A stretch of 64,000 nt of DNA from assembly GCF_030269445.1 (NCBI RefSeq), contig NZ_BSTJ01000012.1:1-64000 (forward strand). Reading direction: 5' to 3'. A program made the position numbers and the translations under genes. Below are positions 26,728-34,831 of the stretch, piece after piece. The stretch's first letter is position 1; the number at the start of each line of letters is the position of its first letter. The notes under the pieces were generated by a model. That model was not told the DNA's origin. It made no database searches and saw only the letters and a list, made by a program, of their open reading frames with translations. The stretch comes from Actinoallomurus iriomotensis. Lineage in GTDB: Bacteria > Actinomycetota > Actinomycetes > Streptosporangiales > Streptosporangiaceae.

Positions 26728-27912
26728 TCAGTGCCCCGAGCCGCCGAGAGTGAGGCGGAAGCCGGGCGGGACGACGAGGTCATCCGGGCACAGCTCACGG
26801 ACGCCGGCGCGGCCGAGGCCCAGGACCGCGGAGTCGAGCCCGCCGCGCAGGATGTCCAGGACGTTCTCGACGCCGGCCTGCCCGTTGGCGGCCAGGCCCC
26901 ACAGGTAGGCGCGGCCGATCAGCACGGCCCGCGCGCCCAGGGCGAGGGCCTTGGCGACGTCCCCGCCGCGCCGTACGCCGCCGTCGAGGAGGACCTCGAT
27001 CTGGTCGCCGACCGCCTCGACGATGGAGGGGAGCACCCGGATCGTGGCGGGCGTGGTGTCCAGGTTGTTCCCGCCGTGGTTGGAGACGGACAGAGCGGTG
27101 ACTCCCGCGTCGACGGCCTTCTTCGCGTCGTCCACACGGGTGACGCCCTTGAGCAGGAAGGGCCCGTCCCACTGCTTACGGAGCCACGCCACGTCGTCCC
27201 AGGTGGGCGGCGGGGTCCGCAGCCACTCGCCGTACGCCCCGAAGAACGTGGGGGCCGGTCCGCCCGGAGGCCGCAGGTTGGGCACGGTGAGGTCGGGGAC
27301 GCGGCCGGTCCGGGCGAACGCCCACAGCCAGGCGGGGTGCGGCAGGACGCCGGGCGCCAGCCGCGCCATCGTCCGGAGATCGATCCTCTCGGGGATGGCG
27401 GGGCTGCCCCAGTCGCGGCCGTTGGAGAAGGACCAGTCCAGCGTCGCGATGAGCGCCTTGGCGCCGGCCGTACGGGCGCGGTCCATGCGCTGCACCATCG
27501 CGTCGCGCTCGCCGGTCCAGTACATCTGGTAGAAGGTTTTCGGGTTGGCCGCGACGACCTCTTCCACGGGCTTGCTCGCGAACGAGCTCAGCCCCATGAT
27601 CACGCCCCGGTTGGCCGCCGCGCGCGCCACGGCCACCTCGCCGTCGGGGTGGACGGCCTGCACTCCCGTGGGGGAGATGAGCACGGGGAACGACGTCTCC
27701 ACGCCCATCACCGTGGTGGACAGATCACGGTCCGCGTGGTGACCGGCGACGCGGGGGGCGAAGCCGAGTTCGGCGAAGGCCCCGACGTTGTCCTCGACCG
27801 TCCGGCCGCGCTCGGACCCGGCGACCAGCGCTCCGTAGACCACGGAGGGAAGCCGTCTCCTGGCCCGGCGCTGGGCCTCCGCGACGGTCTCGAACCAGGG
27901 GTTCCTGCGCAT
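26728..27912 (-). CDS. mftD: Mycofactocin biosynthesis FMN enzyme MftD
   Basis: 394 aa, normal for the family. It is an alpha-hydroxyacid-dehydrogenase-like TIM barrel: PVLISPTGVQAVHPDGEVA, LKGVTRVDDAKKAVDAGV, SNHGGNNLDTTPATI, and a phosphate-binding stretch from DGGVRRGGDVAKALALGA. MftD uses FMN to deaminate AHDP to premycofactocin (PMFT), creating the redox-active dicarbonyl. The ATG lies 12 nt after mftC. Confidence 0.95.
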   Translation of the reverse strand: MRRNPWFETVAEAQRRARRRLPSVVYGALVAGSERGRTVEDNVGAFAELGFAPRVAGHHADRDLSTTVMGVETSFPVLISPTGVQAVHPDGEVAVARAAANRGVIMGLSSFASKPVEEVVAANPKTFYQMYWTGERDAMVQRMDRARTAGAKALIATLDWSFSNGRDWGSPAIPERIDLRTMARLAPGVLPHPAWLWAFARTGRVPDLTVPNLRPPGGPAPTFFGAYGEWLRTPPPTWDDVAWLRKQWDGPFLLKGVTRVDDAKKAVDAGVTALSVSNHGGNNLDTTPATIRVLPSIVEAVGDQIEVLLDGGVRRGGDVAKALALGARAVLIGRAYLWGLAANGQAGVENVLDILRGGLDSAVLGLGRAGVRELCPDDLVVPPGFRLTLGGSGH

Positions 27913-27924
27913 GTGGTGTTCTCC

Positions 27925-29133
27925 TCAGTGGATCCGCAGGCCGGCGAGGGGGTCCTCGGCGCACGCGCTCACCGGGGGACGGCGGGTGAGCGGCACCAGG
28001 ACCGGCCCGACGCGGGGAGCGGTGCGGTGGGAGTGGTCGGCCGAGGGCCGGGGCACGCCGGTGCGGTCCTCCGGCCGCCCGGCCAGCAACTCCTCGCCGT
28101 GTCCCTGGACGCACTCGGGGTCGGGGCCGTCCAGGGGCAGGCCCGTGAAGAACTTGGCGGCCATGCAACCGCCCTTGCACGTGTCGTAGAAGGCGCAGGA
28201 GGCGCAGGCGCCGCCGCTCTGCGGGCCGCGCAGGCGGCGGAACAGCTCGGACTCGCGCCAGACCCCCGCGAACCCGCCGGGCCGGCGCACGTTCCCGGCG
28301 AGGAACTCCTCGTGGATCGCGAACGGGCAGGCGTACACGTCACCGACCGGATCGATGAGGCACACCACCCGCCCCGCCCCGCACAGGTTGAGGCCGGGCA
28401 GCGCCCGGCCGTAGGCGGACAGGTGGAAGAAGGAGTCTCCGGTCAGCACGGAGTCGCCGTGCGCGACCAGCCAGTCGTACAGCTCGCGCTGCTGCTCGCG
28501 GGTGGGACGCAGTTCGTCCCACACGTCGGCGCCCCGCCCGGAGGGGCGCAGCCGGGTCAGGCGGAGCTGGGCGCCGTACGTGTCGGCGAGCGCCTTGAAC
28601 GCCGCCAGCTGCGGGATGTTGTGCCGGGTGCACACGACCGAGAGCTTGAAGTTCGTCATGCCGGCGTCCGCGAGGTTCCGCATCGCGCGCACGGCGGTGT
28701 CGTACGAACCGGGGCCGCGCAGCGCGTCGTTGACCTCGGCGGTCGCGCCGTCGAGGGAGATCTGCACGTCGACGTAGTCGTTCGCGGCCAGCCGGCGCGC
28801 GACCTCGGGAGTGATCCGTACCCCGTTGGTGGAGAACTTGACGCCCACATGGTGCGCGGTGGCGTGGTCCAGGAGCTCGAAGAAGTCGGCGCGGACGGTC
28901 GGCTCGCCACCGCCGATGTTGACGTAGAAGACCTGCATCGCCTCGAGCTCGTCGATGACGGCTTTGGCCTCGGCGGTGCTCAGCTCGCGCGGGTCGCGGC
29001 GGCCGGAGCTGGACAGGCAGTGCGCGCAGGCGAGGTTGCAGGCGTAGGTGAGCTCCCAGGTCAGACAGATCGGCGCGTCGAGTCCGCGCTCGAACAGGTC
29101 GGTCAGCCGCGTGCCGTTCGTATCGACGGTCAT
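27925..29133 (-). CDS. mftC: Mycofactocin radical SAM maturase MftC
   Basis: 402 aa. The radical SAM cluster is CNLACAHC (CxxxCxxC), with the SAM GGE-type motif NIGGGEPTVRADFF. The C-terminal SPASM region has the Cys-rich stretch from CASCAFYDTCKGGC. MftC oxidatively decarboxylates the C-terminal Tyr of MftA and then forms the Val-Tyr cross-link. The ATG overlaps the mftB stop (ATGA), as expected for maturase and peptide chaperone. Confidence 0.97.
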   Translation of the reverse strand: MTVDTNGTRLTDLFERGLDAPICLTWELTYACNLACAHCLSSSGRRDPRELSTAEAKAVIDELEAMQVFYVNIGGGEPTVRADFFELLDHATAHHVGVKFSTNGVRITPEVARRLAANDYVDVQISLDGATAEVNDALRGPGSYDTAVRAMRNLADAGMTNFKLSVVCTRHNIPQLAAFKALADTYGAQLRLTRLRPSGRGADVWDELRPTREQQRELYDWLVAHGDSVLTGDSFFHLSAYGRALPGLNLCGAGRVVCLIDPVGDVYACPFAIHEEFLAGNVRRPGGFAGVWRESELFRRLRGPQSGGACASCAFYDTCKGGCMAAKFFTGLPLDGPDPECVQGHGEELLAGRPEDRTGVPRPSADHSHRTAPRVGPVLVPLTRRPPVSACAEDPLAGLRIH

Positions 29134-29405
29134 GGGTGCCTCTCGACGATCATGGACGAGCGGGCCAGGACGGCGAGGGCCGCGCCGTACCGGGGCAGGT
29201 CCGCTGCCGGGACGCCGGCCGCCGTGCACGCGTCCCGCGCGGTGGGCGCGTCGCCGAGGGCCCGCAGGACCGCCAGCAGCCGGCGGTCCTTCAGGAACGA
29301 GAGCTTGCGGGTCCCGAAGTGGTAGAGGAGCGCGCCGAAGGGTTCCGGCCGCACCGAGACCTGCGGGTGCAGGTCCCAGGTGCGGTCGAGGTCGATGCCG
29401 GACAT
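29130..29405 (-). CDS. mftB: Mycofactocin precursor-peptide chaperone MftB
   Basis: 91 aa, a PqqD-like fold. Recognisable stretches are VRPEPFGALLYHFGTRKLSF and RLLAVLRALGDAPTA. MftB binds MftA and presents it to MftC. It lies 7 nt after mftA and overlaps mftC by 4 nt. Confidence 0.95.
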   Translation of the reverse strand: MSGIDLDRTWDLHPQVSVRPEPFGALLYHFGTRKLSFLKDRRLLAVLRALGDAPTARDACTAAGVPAADLPRYGAALAVLARSSMIVERHP

Positions 29406-29412
29406 GGGCGCG

Positions 29413-29535
29413 CTAGTAGACGCCGCACATGCCGTCGATCGAGACCTCCTCGATCAGCGCGTCGGCGGCGAGCTCGTCACCGGAGGTCTGGGGGGTACCG
29501 CTCCCGGCGGTCTCGGAGGTGGAGTCCTCGTTCAT
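29413..29535 (-). CDS. mftA: Mycofactocin precursor peptide MftA
   Basis: 40 aa and easily missed because of its size. The peptide is acidic and ends EEVSIDGMCGVY, the invariant MftA tail. The final Val-Tyr pair is the substrate that MftC decarboxylates and cross-links and MftE releases. The ATG is preceded by AGAGGAGA. It is the first gene of the mftABCDEF operon. Confidence 0.97.
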   Translation of the reverse strand: MNEDSTSETAGSGTPQTSGDELAADALIEEVSIDGMCGVY

Positions 29536-29573
29536 CGGAAATCTCCTCTCGGCGAGAACATGAGCGATACTAA

Positions 29574-29621
29574 GTGCATCGAGTGCCAAAAGAAAGGCTC
29601 CGAACGGATGGGCCCAGTGCC
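29574..29621. promoter_or_regulatory. mftA-mftG intergenic operator candidate
   Basis: On the minus strand 29575-29587 reads GGCACTCGATGCA, matching 11 of 13 bases of the exact motif GGCACTCGGTGCC found twice before the SDR pair. A second half site, GGCACT, lies on the same strand at 29616-29621, 34 bp away (three helical turns). The sites fall between the divergent mftA and mftG starts, where MftR would be expected to act. Confidence 0.5.
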
Positions 29622-29648
29622 ACCTGCGTGTTCTCGCCCCCGTAGCCG

Positions 29649-31187
29649 ATGAGACGCCCCGACGTCCTCATCGTCGGCGCGGGCGGCAGCGGAGCGGCCC
29701 TGGCGGCCCGGCTGAGCGCGGATCCGGGCCGTACGGTCCTGGTCCTGGAGGCCGGACCGGTTCCGTGGTTCCCGCCCGGGTTCCCGCCGGAGCTGCGGGA
29801 CGCGCGCCTCGTCCCCGGCGCGTGGCCGGACGCCCCCACGGTCCGGGCCTATCCCGTCCGCCTCACTCCGGACCTGCCCTACACGGCCGTCCGGGGGCGG
29901 GTCCTGGGCGGCTCGACCACGGTCAACGGCGGATACTTCATCCGGGCGCGGCGCGAGGACTTCGACCGCTGGTCCGCCCAGGCGGGCGACGCCCTCTGGG
30001 CGTACGAGCGGGCGCTGCCGTTCCTGCGCGCGCTGGAGACCGACCTGGACTTCGGGGCGACCCCCGTCCACGGCGGCCACGGGCCGGTCCCGGTCGGCCG
30101 TACCGGCCTGGGGCACCCCGCCGCCGAGGCGTTCCGGGCCGCCGCACGGGAGCTGGGGCACCCGGACGAGCCCGACAAGAACGCCCAGGGCGTGCCCGGC
30201 GTCGGCCCGGTACCGACGAACACGGCCGGCGGAGAGCGGATCAACACCGGCACCGCCTACCTGCTGGGCGCGCTGGGACGTCCGAACCTCACCGTGCTGG
30301 GCGACTGCTTCGTACGGTCGGTGGCCGTCGAGCGCGGCCGCGCAACCGGAGTCGTGGCCGACCGGAACGGGCGGCGGACCGTGCTGGAGGCCGGCGAGAT
30401 CGTGCTCTGCGCCGGTTCCTTCGCCTCACCCCACCTGCTGCACCTGTCCGGAATCGGACCCGCGAAGGTCCTGGCGTGCGCCGGCGTCCCCGTGGTCGAG
30501 GACCTGCCCGCCGTCGGCGCCGCGCTCAGCGACCATCCCCAGGTGGTGCTGGAGTGGACGCCCCGGCGGCCGGTGGCCGAACCGGCCGGCTCCTGGCTCG
30601 GCGGCGCCCTGCACCTGTCCTCATCCGGCGGAGACCACCCCGGAGACCTGGAGATCCTTCAGTCGCTGGTGCCGATGGCCGGGCTGGTCGGCGGCCGGAC
30701 GGCCGTCCCCGGACAGCCCCTCGCGCTTCTCACCTCGGTCCAGACTCCCCGGACGAGCGGCCGGCTGCGTACGGTGTCGGCCGACCCGCGGGTGCCGCCG
30801 CGCATCGACTACGGATACCTGGAGACGGCCGATGACCGGCGCCGGCTGCGCGAGGCGGTACGCGCGGCGGCCGCCCTGCTGTCCACCAGCGCCTTCGGCG
30901 AGGTCTCCGCCGGCGTCGTGGAACCCGCGTCCCTGGATGACGACGGCCTCCTCGACCGCTGGATCCGGTCCCGCCTCGGCACGTCCCAGCACACCTGCGG
31001 CACCGTACCGATGGGCCGGTCCGGCGACCCGTCCGCCGCCGTCGACGGCCACGGCCGGGTCTACGGTGTGAGCGGGCTCCGCGTCGCCGACACCTCGATC
31101 CTGCCGGCCGCGCCGCTGCGCGGCCCCGCCGCCACCGCGGTGCTCATCGGCGAGCTCATCGCGCACGCCATGTGCACGGTCCGCTGA
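29649..31187 (+). CDS. mftG: Mycofactocin-associated GMC oxidoreductase MftG
   Basis: 512 aa. The FAD-binding N-terminus is VLIVGAGGSGAALAARLS, followed by GMC signature regions (VRGRVLGGSTTVNGGYFIRA and CAGSFASPHLLHLSGIGP) and a C-terminal active-site His in TSQHTCGTVPMG. MftG proteins are thought to reoxidise mycofactocinol and link it to the respiratory chain. It diverges from mftA over a 113-nt region and converges on mftR with a 9-nt gap. Confidence 0.92.
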   Translation: MRRPDVLIVGAGGSGAALAARLSADPGRTVLVLEAGPVPWFPPGFPPELRDARLVPGAWPDAPTVRAYPVRLTPDLPYTAVRGRVLGGSTTVNGGYFIRARREDFDRWSAQAGDALWAYERALPFLRALETDLDFGATPVHGGHGPVPVGRTGLGHPAAEAFRAAARELGHPDEPDKNAQGVPGVGPVPTNTAGGERINTGTAYLLGALGRPNLTVLGDCFVRSVAVERGRATGVVADRNGRRTVLEAGEIVLCAGSFASPHLLHLSGIGPAKVLACAGVPVVEDLPAVGAALSDHPQVVLEWTPRRPVAEPAGSWLGGALHLSSSGGDHPGDLEILQSLVPMAGLVGGRTAVPGQPLALLTSVQTPRTSGRLRTVSADPRVPPRIDYGYLETADDRRRLREAVRAAAALLSTSAFGEVSAGVVEPASLDDDGLLDRWIRSRLGTSQHTCGTVPMGRSGDPSAAVDGHGRVYGVSGLRVADTSILPAAPLRGPAATAVLIGELIAHAMCTVR

Positions 31188-31196
31188 GAGGAGACG

Positions 31197-31829
31197 TCAG
31201 GGACCTGCCATCGCGTGGGTCTCCAGGAGGCCGCCGCCCACACGCCGGATCGCCTCGTCGAGCAGGACGGACAGGTCGGCGTCCTCGCCGCAGAACAGCC
31301 ACTGCTCATAGGCGGCGATCGAGGCCGCGAGGAAGACGTGACCGGCGAGCCGGGGAAGCATCGCGGACTTCGGCAGGCCCGTGCGCTCCGCCACGAACTC
31401 CGTGACCACCTCGCGCCATGACGCGTAGCGCAGGGTCGAGTCGGCCTGGAGGGTCGGCACCCGCAGGATGAGCTCCATGCGCTGCCGGTGCCAGGGCACG
31501 TCCCGGACGTCGAACCGGTTGAACTCCACCACGGCCGCGCGTACGGCGTCGAGCGCCGGCAGGCGCGGATCGACGTCGCGCAGGAGCCCCCGGAGCTTCT
31601 CCAGGTGGTCCTCGAAGTCGCCCCACACGAGATCGTTCTTCGAGGCGAAGTAACGGAAGAACGTCCGCCGCCCGATGCCGGCCGCCGCGGCGATGTCGTC
31701 GACCGTGGTCTCCTCGAACCCGCGCCGGGCGAACAGGTCGAAGGCCAGCCGTTCGAGGGCGGCCCGCGAGGTCACACGCGGCCTGCCCATGATGGGCCGG
31801 GCGGCGTGGCTCTCGCTCTCAGTGGTCAC
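31197..31829 (-). CDS. mftR: TetR-family mycofactocin regulator MftR
   Basis: 210 aa. The HTH is RGFEETTVDDIAAAAGIGRR followed by TFFRYFASKNDLVWGDFEDH, which is characteristic of MftR. A helical effector domain follows, including QRMELILRVPTLQADSTLRY. Mycobacterial MftR represses mft genes and is reported to respond to acyl-CoAs. GTG start. Its binding site here is not proven; see the motifs at 29574-29621 and 33884-33928. Confidence 0.93.
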   Translation of the reverse strand: MTTESESHAARPIMGRPRVTSRAALERLAFDLFARRGFEETTVDDIAAAAGIGRRTFFRYFASKNDLVWGDFEDHLEKLRGLLRDVDPRLPALDAVRAAVVEFNRFDVRDVPWHRQRMELILRVPTLQADSTLRYASWREVVTEFVAERTGLPKSAMLPRLAGHVFLAASIAAYEQWLFCGEDADLSVLLDEAIRRVGGGLLETHAMAGP

Positions 31830-31898
31830 GACACCAGGTTGCCATGATCCCGGTCGGCCCCGGACGGTGCCCGGAGGTGACGGACGCGGTACGCGGCG

Positions 31899-32825
31899 TC
31901 AGCCCGTCTTCCAGGGGCCGAGCTTGTCGGGGTTGAGCACCGCCCAGAGGTGCTTGATCCGGTCGCCGGCGATGTCGAACGCGAACACCGCCAAGGTGAC
32001 GCCGTCCTGCTGGGCCACCAGACCGGGCTGGCCGTTGACCGTGCGCTCCAGCATCGTCAGGCCGTCCGCCCTGTCAGCGAGATCGGCCAGGTAGTGCGCG
32101 ATCCGTTCGCCGCCCTCGACCGGGTGCGGCGCGGCGTTGACGAGGCCACCGCCGTCGCCGGTCGCCGTCGCGGCGGGGTCCAGGAGGCCGATGAGGGCGT
32201 GGACGTCCTTGGCCTCCCACGCCCGCTTGAACTCCCGGACGATGCCGGCGCGGCGAGCGGCCGGAGCCGCGGCCCCCTCCGACGCGCGGACGCGGCGCCG
32301 GGCCGATGAGGCCAGCTGACGGCACGCCGCCGGGGTACGGCCGACGATCTCGGCCACTTCGGTGAACGGATAGCGGAAGACGTCGTGCAGGATGAACGCG
32401 ACGCGCTCGGCCGGGGTCATCGATTCGAGCACGACCAGGAAGGCCATGCCGACCGACTCGTCGAGAGTGACCCGGTCGGCCGGATCGGCGCCCGCCCGCC
32501 CGCCGGCCCACTCCGTACGATCCGGCAGCGGTTCGGGGATCCACTCGCCCACGTACCTCTCCCGCCGGGCCCGTGCCGAGCCGAGCAGGTCGAGGCAGAT
32601 CCGGCCGGCCACCTTCGTCAGCCAGGCGCCGGGGGACTCGATGGCCTCCTGCTGCCGCCGGGACATGGCGTACCAGCGGGCGTACGTCTCCTGCACCACG
32701 TCCTCGGCGTCGGCCAGGGAGCCGAGGAGCCGGTACGCGAGATTGATTAGCTGACGCCGCTCGCTCATGATCGCGTCGAGGCTCGGATCGAGCCGGCCGC
32801 CCTCCGGCTCGGTTCGGTCGCTCAT
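31899..32825 (-). CDS. ECF sigma factor with C-terminal SnoaL-like domain (ECF41/SigJ type)
   Basis: About 308 aa. Sigma region 2 (LINLAYRLLGSLADAEDVVQ, then ETYARWYAMS) and region 4 (LESMTPAERVAFILHDVFRY with TPAACRQLASSARRRV) are present. They are followed by a 100-residue SnoaL/NTF2-like domain ending HLWAVLNPDKLGPWK. In ECF41 sigma factors this C-terminal domain, rather than an anti-sigma factor, controls activity. ATG 32825 is preceded by AAGGGGGGC. Another ATG at 32855 would fit a leaderless message from the promoter at 32862-32888. Confidence 0.93.
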   Translation of the reverse strand: MSDRTEPEGGRLDPSLDAIMSERRQLINLAYRLLGSLADAEDVVQETYARWYAMSRRQQEAIESPGAWLTKVAGRICLDLLGSARARRERYVGEWIPEPLPDRTEWAGGRAGADPADRVTLDESVGMAFLVVLESMTPAERVAFILHDVFRYPFTEVAEIVGRTPAACRQLASSARRRVRASEGAAAPAARRAGIVREFKRAWEAKDVHALIGLLDPAATATGDGGGLVNAAPHPVEGGERIAHYLADLADRADGLTMLERTVNGQPGLVAQQDGVTLAVFAFDIAGDRIKHLWAVLNPDKLGPWKTG

Positions 32826-32861
32826 GCCGCCCCCCTTGGTCTCGTTCGCCCTCATCATCTC

Positions 32862-32888
32862 GACGAGACGGCGTGCCGAAGTGTGAGG
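32862..32888 (-). promoter_or_regulatory. ECF41-type promoter for the sigma-factor gene (autoregulatory)
   Basis: On the minus strand, CCTCACA (32888-32882) is followed by exactly 16 nt and then CGTC (32865-32862). The published ECF41 pattern is TGTCACA-N16-CGTC, so five of seven -35 bases and all -10 bases agree. It reads toward the sigma gene. Confidence 0.7.
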
Positions 32889-32893
32889 CCGCA

Positions 32894-32920
32894 CCTCACA
32901 TTTCGAGGGGCCGTGTCGTC
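32894..32920 (+). promoter_or_regulatory. ECF41-type promoter for the DoxX gene
   Basis: CCTCACA at 32894-32900, then 16 nt, then CGTC at 32917-32920. It is the mirror image of the promoter on the other strand. The two -35 elements form an inverted repeat with 5 nt between them. Confidence 0.7.
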
Positions 32921-32959
32921 GGACCGCTGAGACGGACACCGACGAGACGGGAAAGCCAG

Positions 32960-33334
32960 ATGAACATGTTCTTGTGGATCGTGCAGGCGGTCCTGGCCGC
33001 CGCATTCGCCATGTCCGGCCTGACGAAGGTCGCTCTGCCCAGGGCCCGGCTGACCGCCCTGTACCCGTGGGTGCCGGACTTCACCATGGCGACGGTGCGG
33101 TTCATCGGCGTGATGGCCCTGCTCGGCGCGATCGGGCTGATCGCGCCGGCCGCCGCCGGCATCGCACCCGTCCTGACGCCGATCGCCGCGACCGGACTGG
33201 CCGTCCTGATGGTCCTGGCGGCGGCCACGGTGCACATCCCGCGCAGGGAGCCGTCCGCCGTGGTGGTCAACACCGTCCTGTTCGTGCTCGCCGCGCTCGT
33301 CGCCTGGGGCCGCTTCGGCCCCTACGGCTGGTGA
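32960..33334 (+). CDS. DoxX-like membrane protein
   Basis: 124 aa, four hydrophobic helices. The N-terminal FLWIVQAVLAAAFAMSGLTK is typical of the DoxX family, members of which have been connected with redox stress and quinone chemistry. ATG 32960. It is divergent from the ECF41-like sigma gene and sits 40 nt downstream of a matching promoter, so it is the likely direct target. Confidence 0.85.
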   Translation: MNMFLWIVQAVLAAAFAMSGLTKVALPRARLTALYPWVPDFTMATVRFIGVMALLGAIGLIAPAAAGIAPVLTPIAATGLAVLMVLAAATVHIPRREPSAVVVNTVLFVLAALVAWGRFGPYGW

Positions 33335-33388
33335 CCGCGTCGGCGGCACGACGTTCCGAGCAGCACACCCCCCGTTGAGGAGAGACCG

Positions 33389-33847
33389 ATGAGTGACATC
33401 CAGACCATCGCCGACCGGTTCGAGATCCAGGCGCTGCCCGGCGAGTTCGCCGACGCCGGAATGACGCGCGACTACGACCGCTTCGCGGCCCTGTTCACCG
33501 AGGACGGGGTGTGGCGGATCCCCGACGCCGGCGTCCATCTCGTCGGCCGGGAGCAGATCCGGGCCGGGATCGAGCGGCTGCAGGGCGCCTGGGACTTCTT
33601 CGTGCAGAACGTGCACCCGGGCACGGTCCGGCTCGACGGCGACACCGCGGCCGGCCGGGCCTACATCTCCGAGCTCGGCCGTCTGCGCAGCGGTGACTCG
33701 CACATCAACTACTCGCTGTACCACGACCGTTACCGGCGCACTCCGGGCGGCTGGAGGTTCGCCGAGCGCGTCTATGAGGTCCGATACGTCGACACGTCCC
33801 CGTTGCCGGGCTCGGCCCCTCACGCCGCGGAGGCCTCCGAGGCGTGA
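33389..33847 (+). CDS. SnoaL-like/NTF2-fold protein
   Basis: 152 aa. The cone-shaped NTF2 fold is suggested by DRFEIQALPGEFADAG, YDRFAALFTEDGVWRIPDAG, a beta-rich middle (FVQNVHPGTVRLDGDTAAGR), and a C-terminal WRFAERVYEVRYVDTSP. Such proteins include polyketide cyclases, isomerases and small dehydratases. GAGGAGA precedes the ATG. It is probably the second gene of the DoxX transcript. No catalytic residue can be assigned. Confidence 0.85.
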   Translation: MSDIQTIADRFEIQALPGEFADAGMTRDYDRFAALFTEDGVWRIPDAGVHLVGREQIRAGIERLQGAWDFFVQNVHPGTVRLDGDTAAGRAYISELGRLRSGDSHINYSLYHDRYRRTPGGWRFAERVYEVRYVDTSPLPGSAPHAAEASEA

Positions 33848-33883
33848 CGCCCCGCGTTCTCTTCACCGCATCTATTGATCTAT

Positions 33884-33928
33884 GGCACCGAGTGCCGTTA
33901 CCGTCCCCGACATAAGGCACTCGGTGCC
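33884..33928. promoter_or_regulatory. Paired operator upstream of the mycofactocin-coupled SDR genes
   Basis: The 13-mer GGCACTCGGTGCC occurs exactly at 33916-33928 on the plus strand and exactly on the minus strand at 33884-33896. The two centres are 32 bp apart, about three helical turns. Each copy is itself a GGCAC-N3-GTGCC dyad. They lie 52-96 nt before the first SDR start. A related site occurs in the mftA-mftG promoter region. Confidence 0.65.
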
Positions 33929-33979
33929 GCAACGGCTCCGAGCGGACGTAGCCAGGTGCCTGCGGCGAGGGAGCGGACG

Positions 33980-34789
33980 ATGGGTCGAGTCGAGGGCAAG
34001 GTCGCGTTCATCACGGGCGCCGCGCGCGGCCAGGGCCGCAGCCACGCCATCCGCCTCGCGGAGGAAGGCGCCGACATCATGGCGATCGACCTCTGCGGCC
34101 CGGTGCCCAACCTCGGATATCCGCACGCGACGCCGGAGGACCTCGCCGAAACGGTCAAGCAGGTCGAGGCGCTCGGCCGCGGGATCGTCTCGGCCGAGGC
34201 GGACATCCGCGACGCGGACGCGCTCAGGCGGGCCGTCGACGACGGCGTGGCCCGGTTCGGCCGCCTCGACGTCGTGGTCGCCAATGCCGGGATCTGCATC
34301 CCGCGTGCCTGGGACGACGTCACGCCGGAGATCTGGCGCGACACCATCGACATCAACCTGACCGGCACCTGGAACACCGTGCGGGCCACCGCCCCGCGCC
34401 TGGTCGAGGCGGGCGGCGGCTCCATCATCCTGACCAGTTCGGCGGCGGGGCTGAAGGGCCTACCCTTCCTGACGCCGTACGTGGCGAGCAAGCACGGCGT
34501 CACGGGTCTCGCGCGGGCGTTCGCCCACGAGCTCGCGCGGCACCACATCCGCGTCAACAGCGTCCACCCGACCGGGGTCGACACGCCGATGGGGACGATG
34601 GGGGCCGCCGGCATGGGCGACATGATCGCGGACAACCCGCGCATCGGCGGGATGCTGACGAACAGCCTGCCGATCGACGTCACCAGCGCCACCGACATCA
34701 GCAACGCCGTGCTGTTCCTGGCCTCCGACGAGTCCCGCCACGTCACGGCGCTGGCGATGACGGTGGACGCCGGCAACACCCAGTACTGA
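33980..34789 (+). CDS. Mycofactocin-coupled SDR-family oxidoreductase
   Basis: 269 aa. The Rossmann glycine motif is FITGAARGQGRSHAIRLAEE. After beta-strand 2 comes the insertion characteristic of the mycofactocin-coupled subfamily (AIDLCGPVPNLGYPHATPED, then LAETVKQVEALGRGIV). Catalytic residues are Ser in LTSSAAG and Tyr-Lys in YVASKHG. Members hold NAD(P) tightly and need mycofactocin as external electron carrier to oxidise alcohols. GGGAG lies before the ATG. The mft genes are 3-9 kb away. Confidence 0.93.
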   Translation: MGRVEGKVAFITGAARGQGRSHAIRLAEEGADIMAIDLCGPVPNLGYPHATPEDLAETVKQVEALGRGIVSAEADIRDADALRRAVDDGVARFGRLDVVVANAGICIPRAWDDVTPEIWRDTIDINLTGTWNTVRATAPRLVEAGGGSIILTSSAAGLKGLPFLTPYVASKHGVTGLARAFAHELARHHIRVNSVHPTGVDTPMGTMGAAGMGDMIADNPRIGGMLTNSLPIDVTSATDISNAVLFLASDESRHVTALAMTVDAGNTQY

Positions 34790-34831
34790 AGCCGAGGACC
34801 CGAACCGCAACACCGCGAAGGGAGTCACGGA

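Noticed and set aside
26359-29325. 988-codon plus-strand frame across mftE, mftD and mftC
   Set aside because: Antisense of three proven families with intact catalytic motifs; no domain is seen in it.
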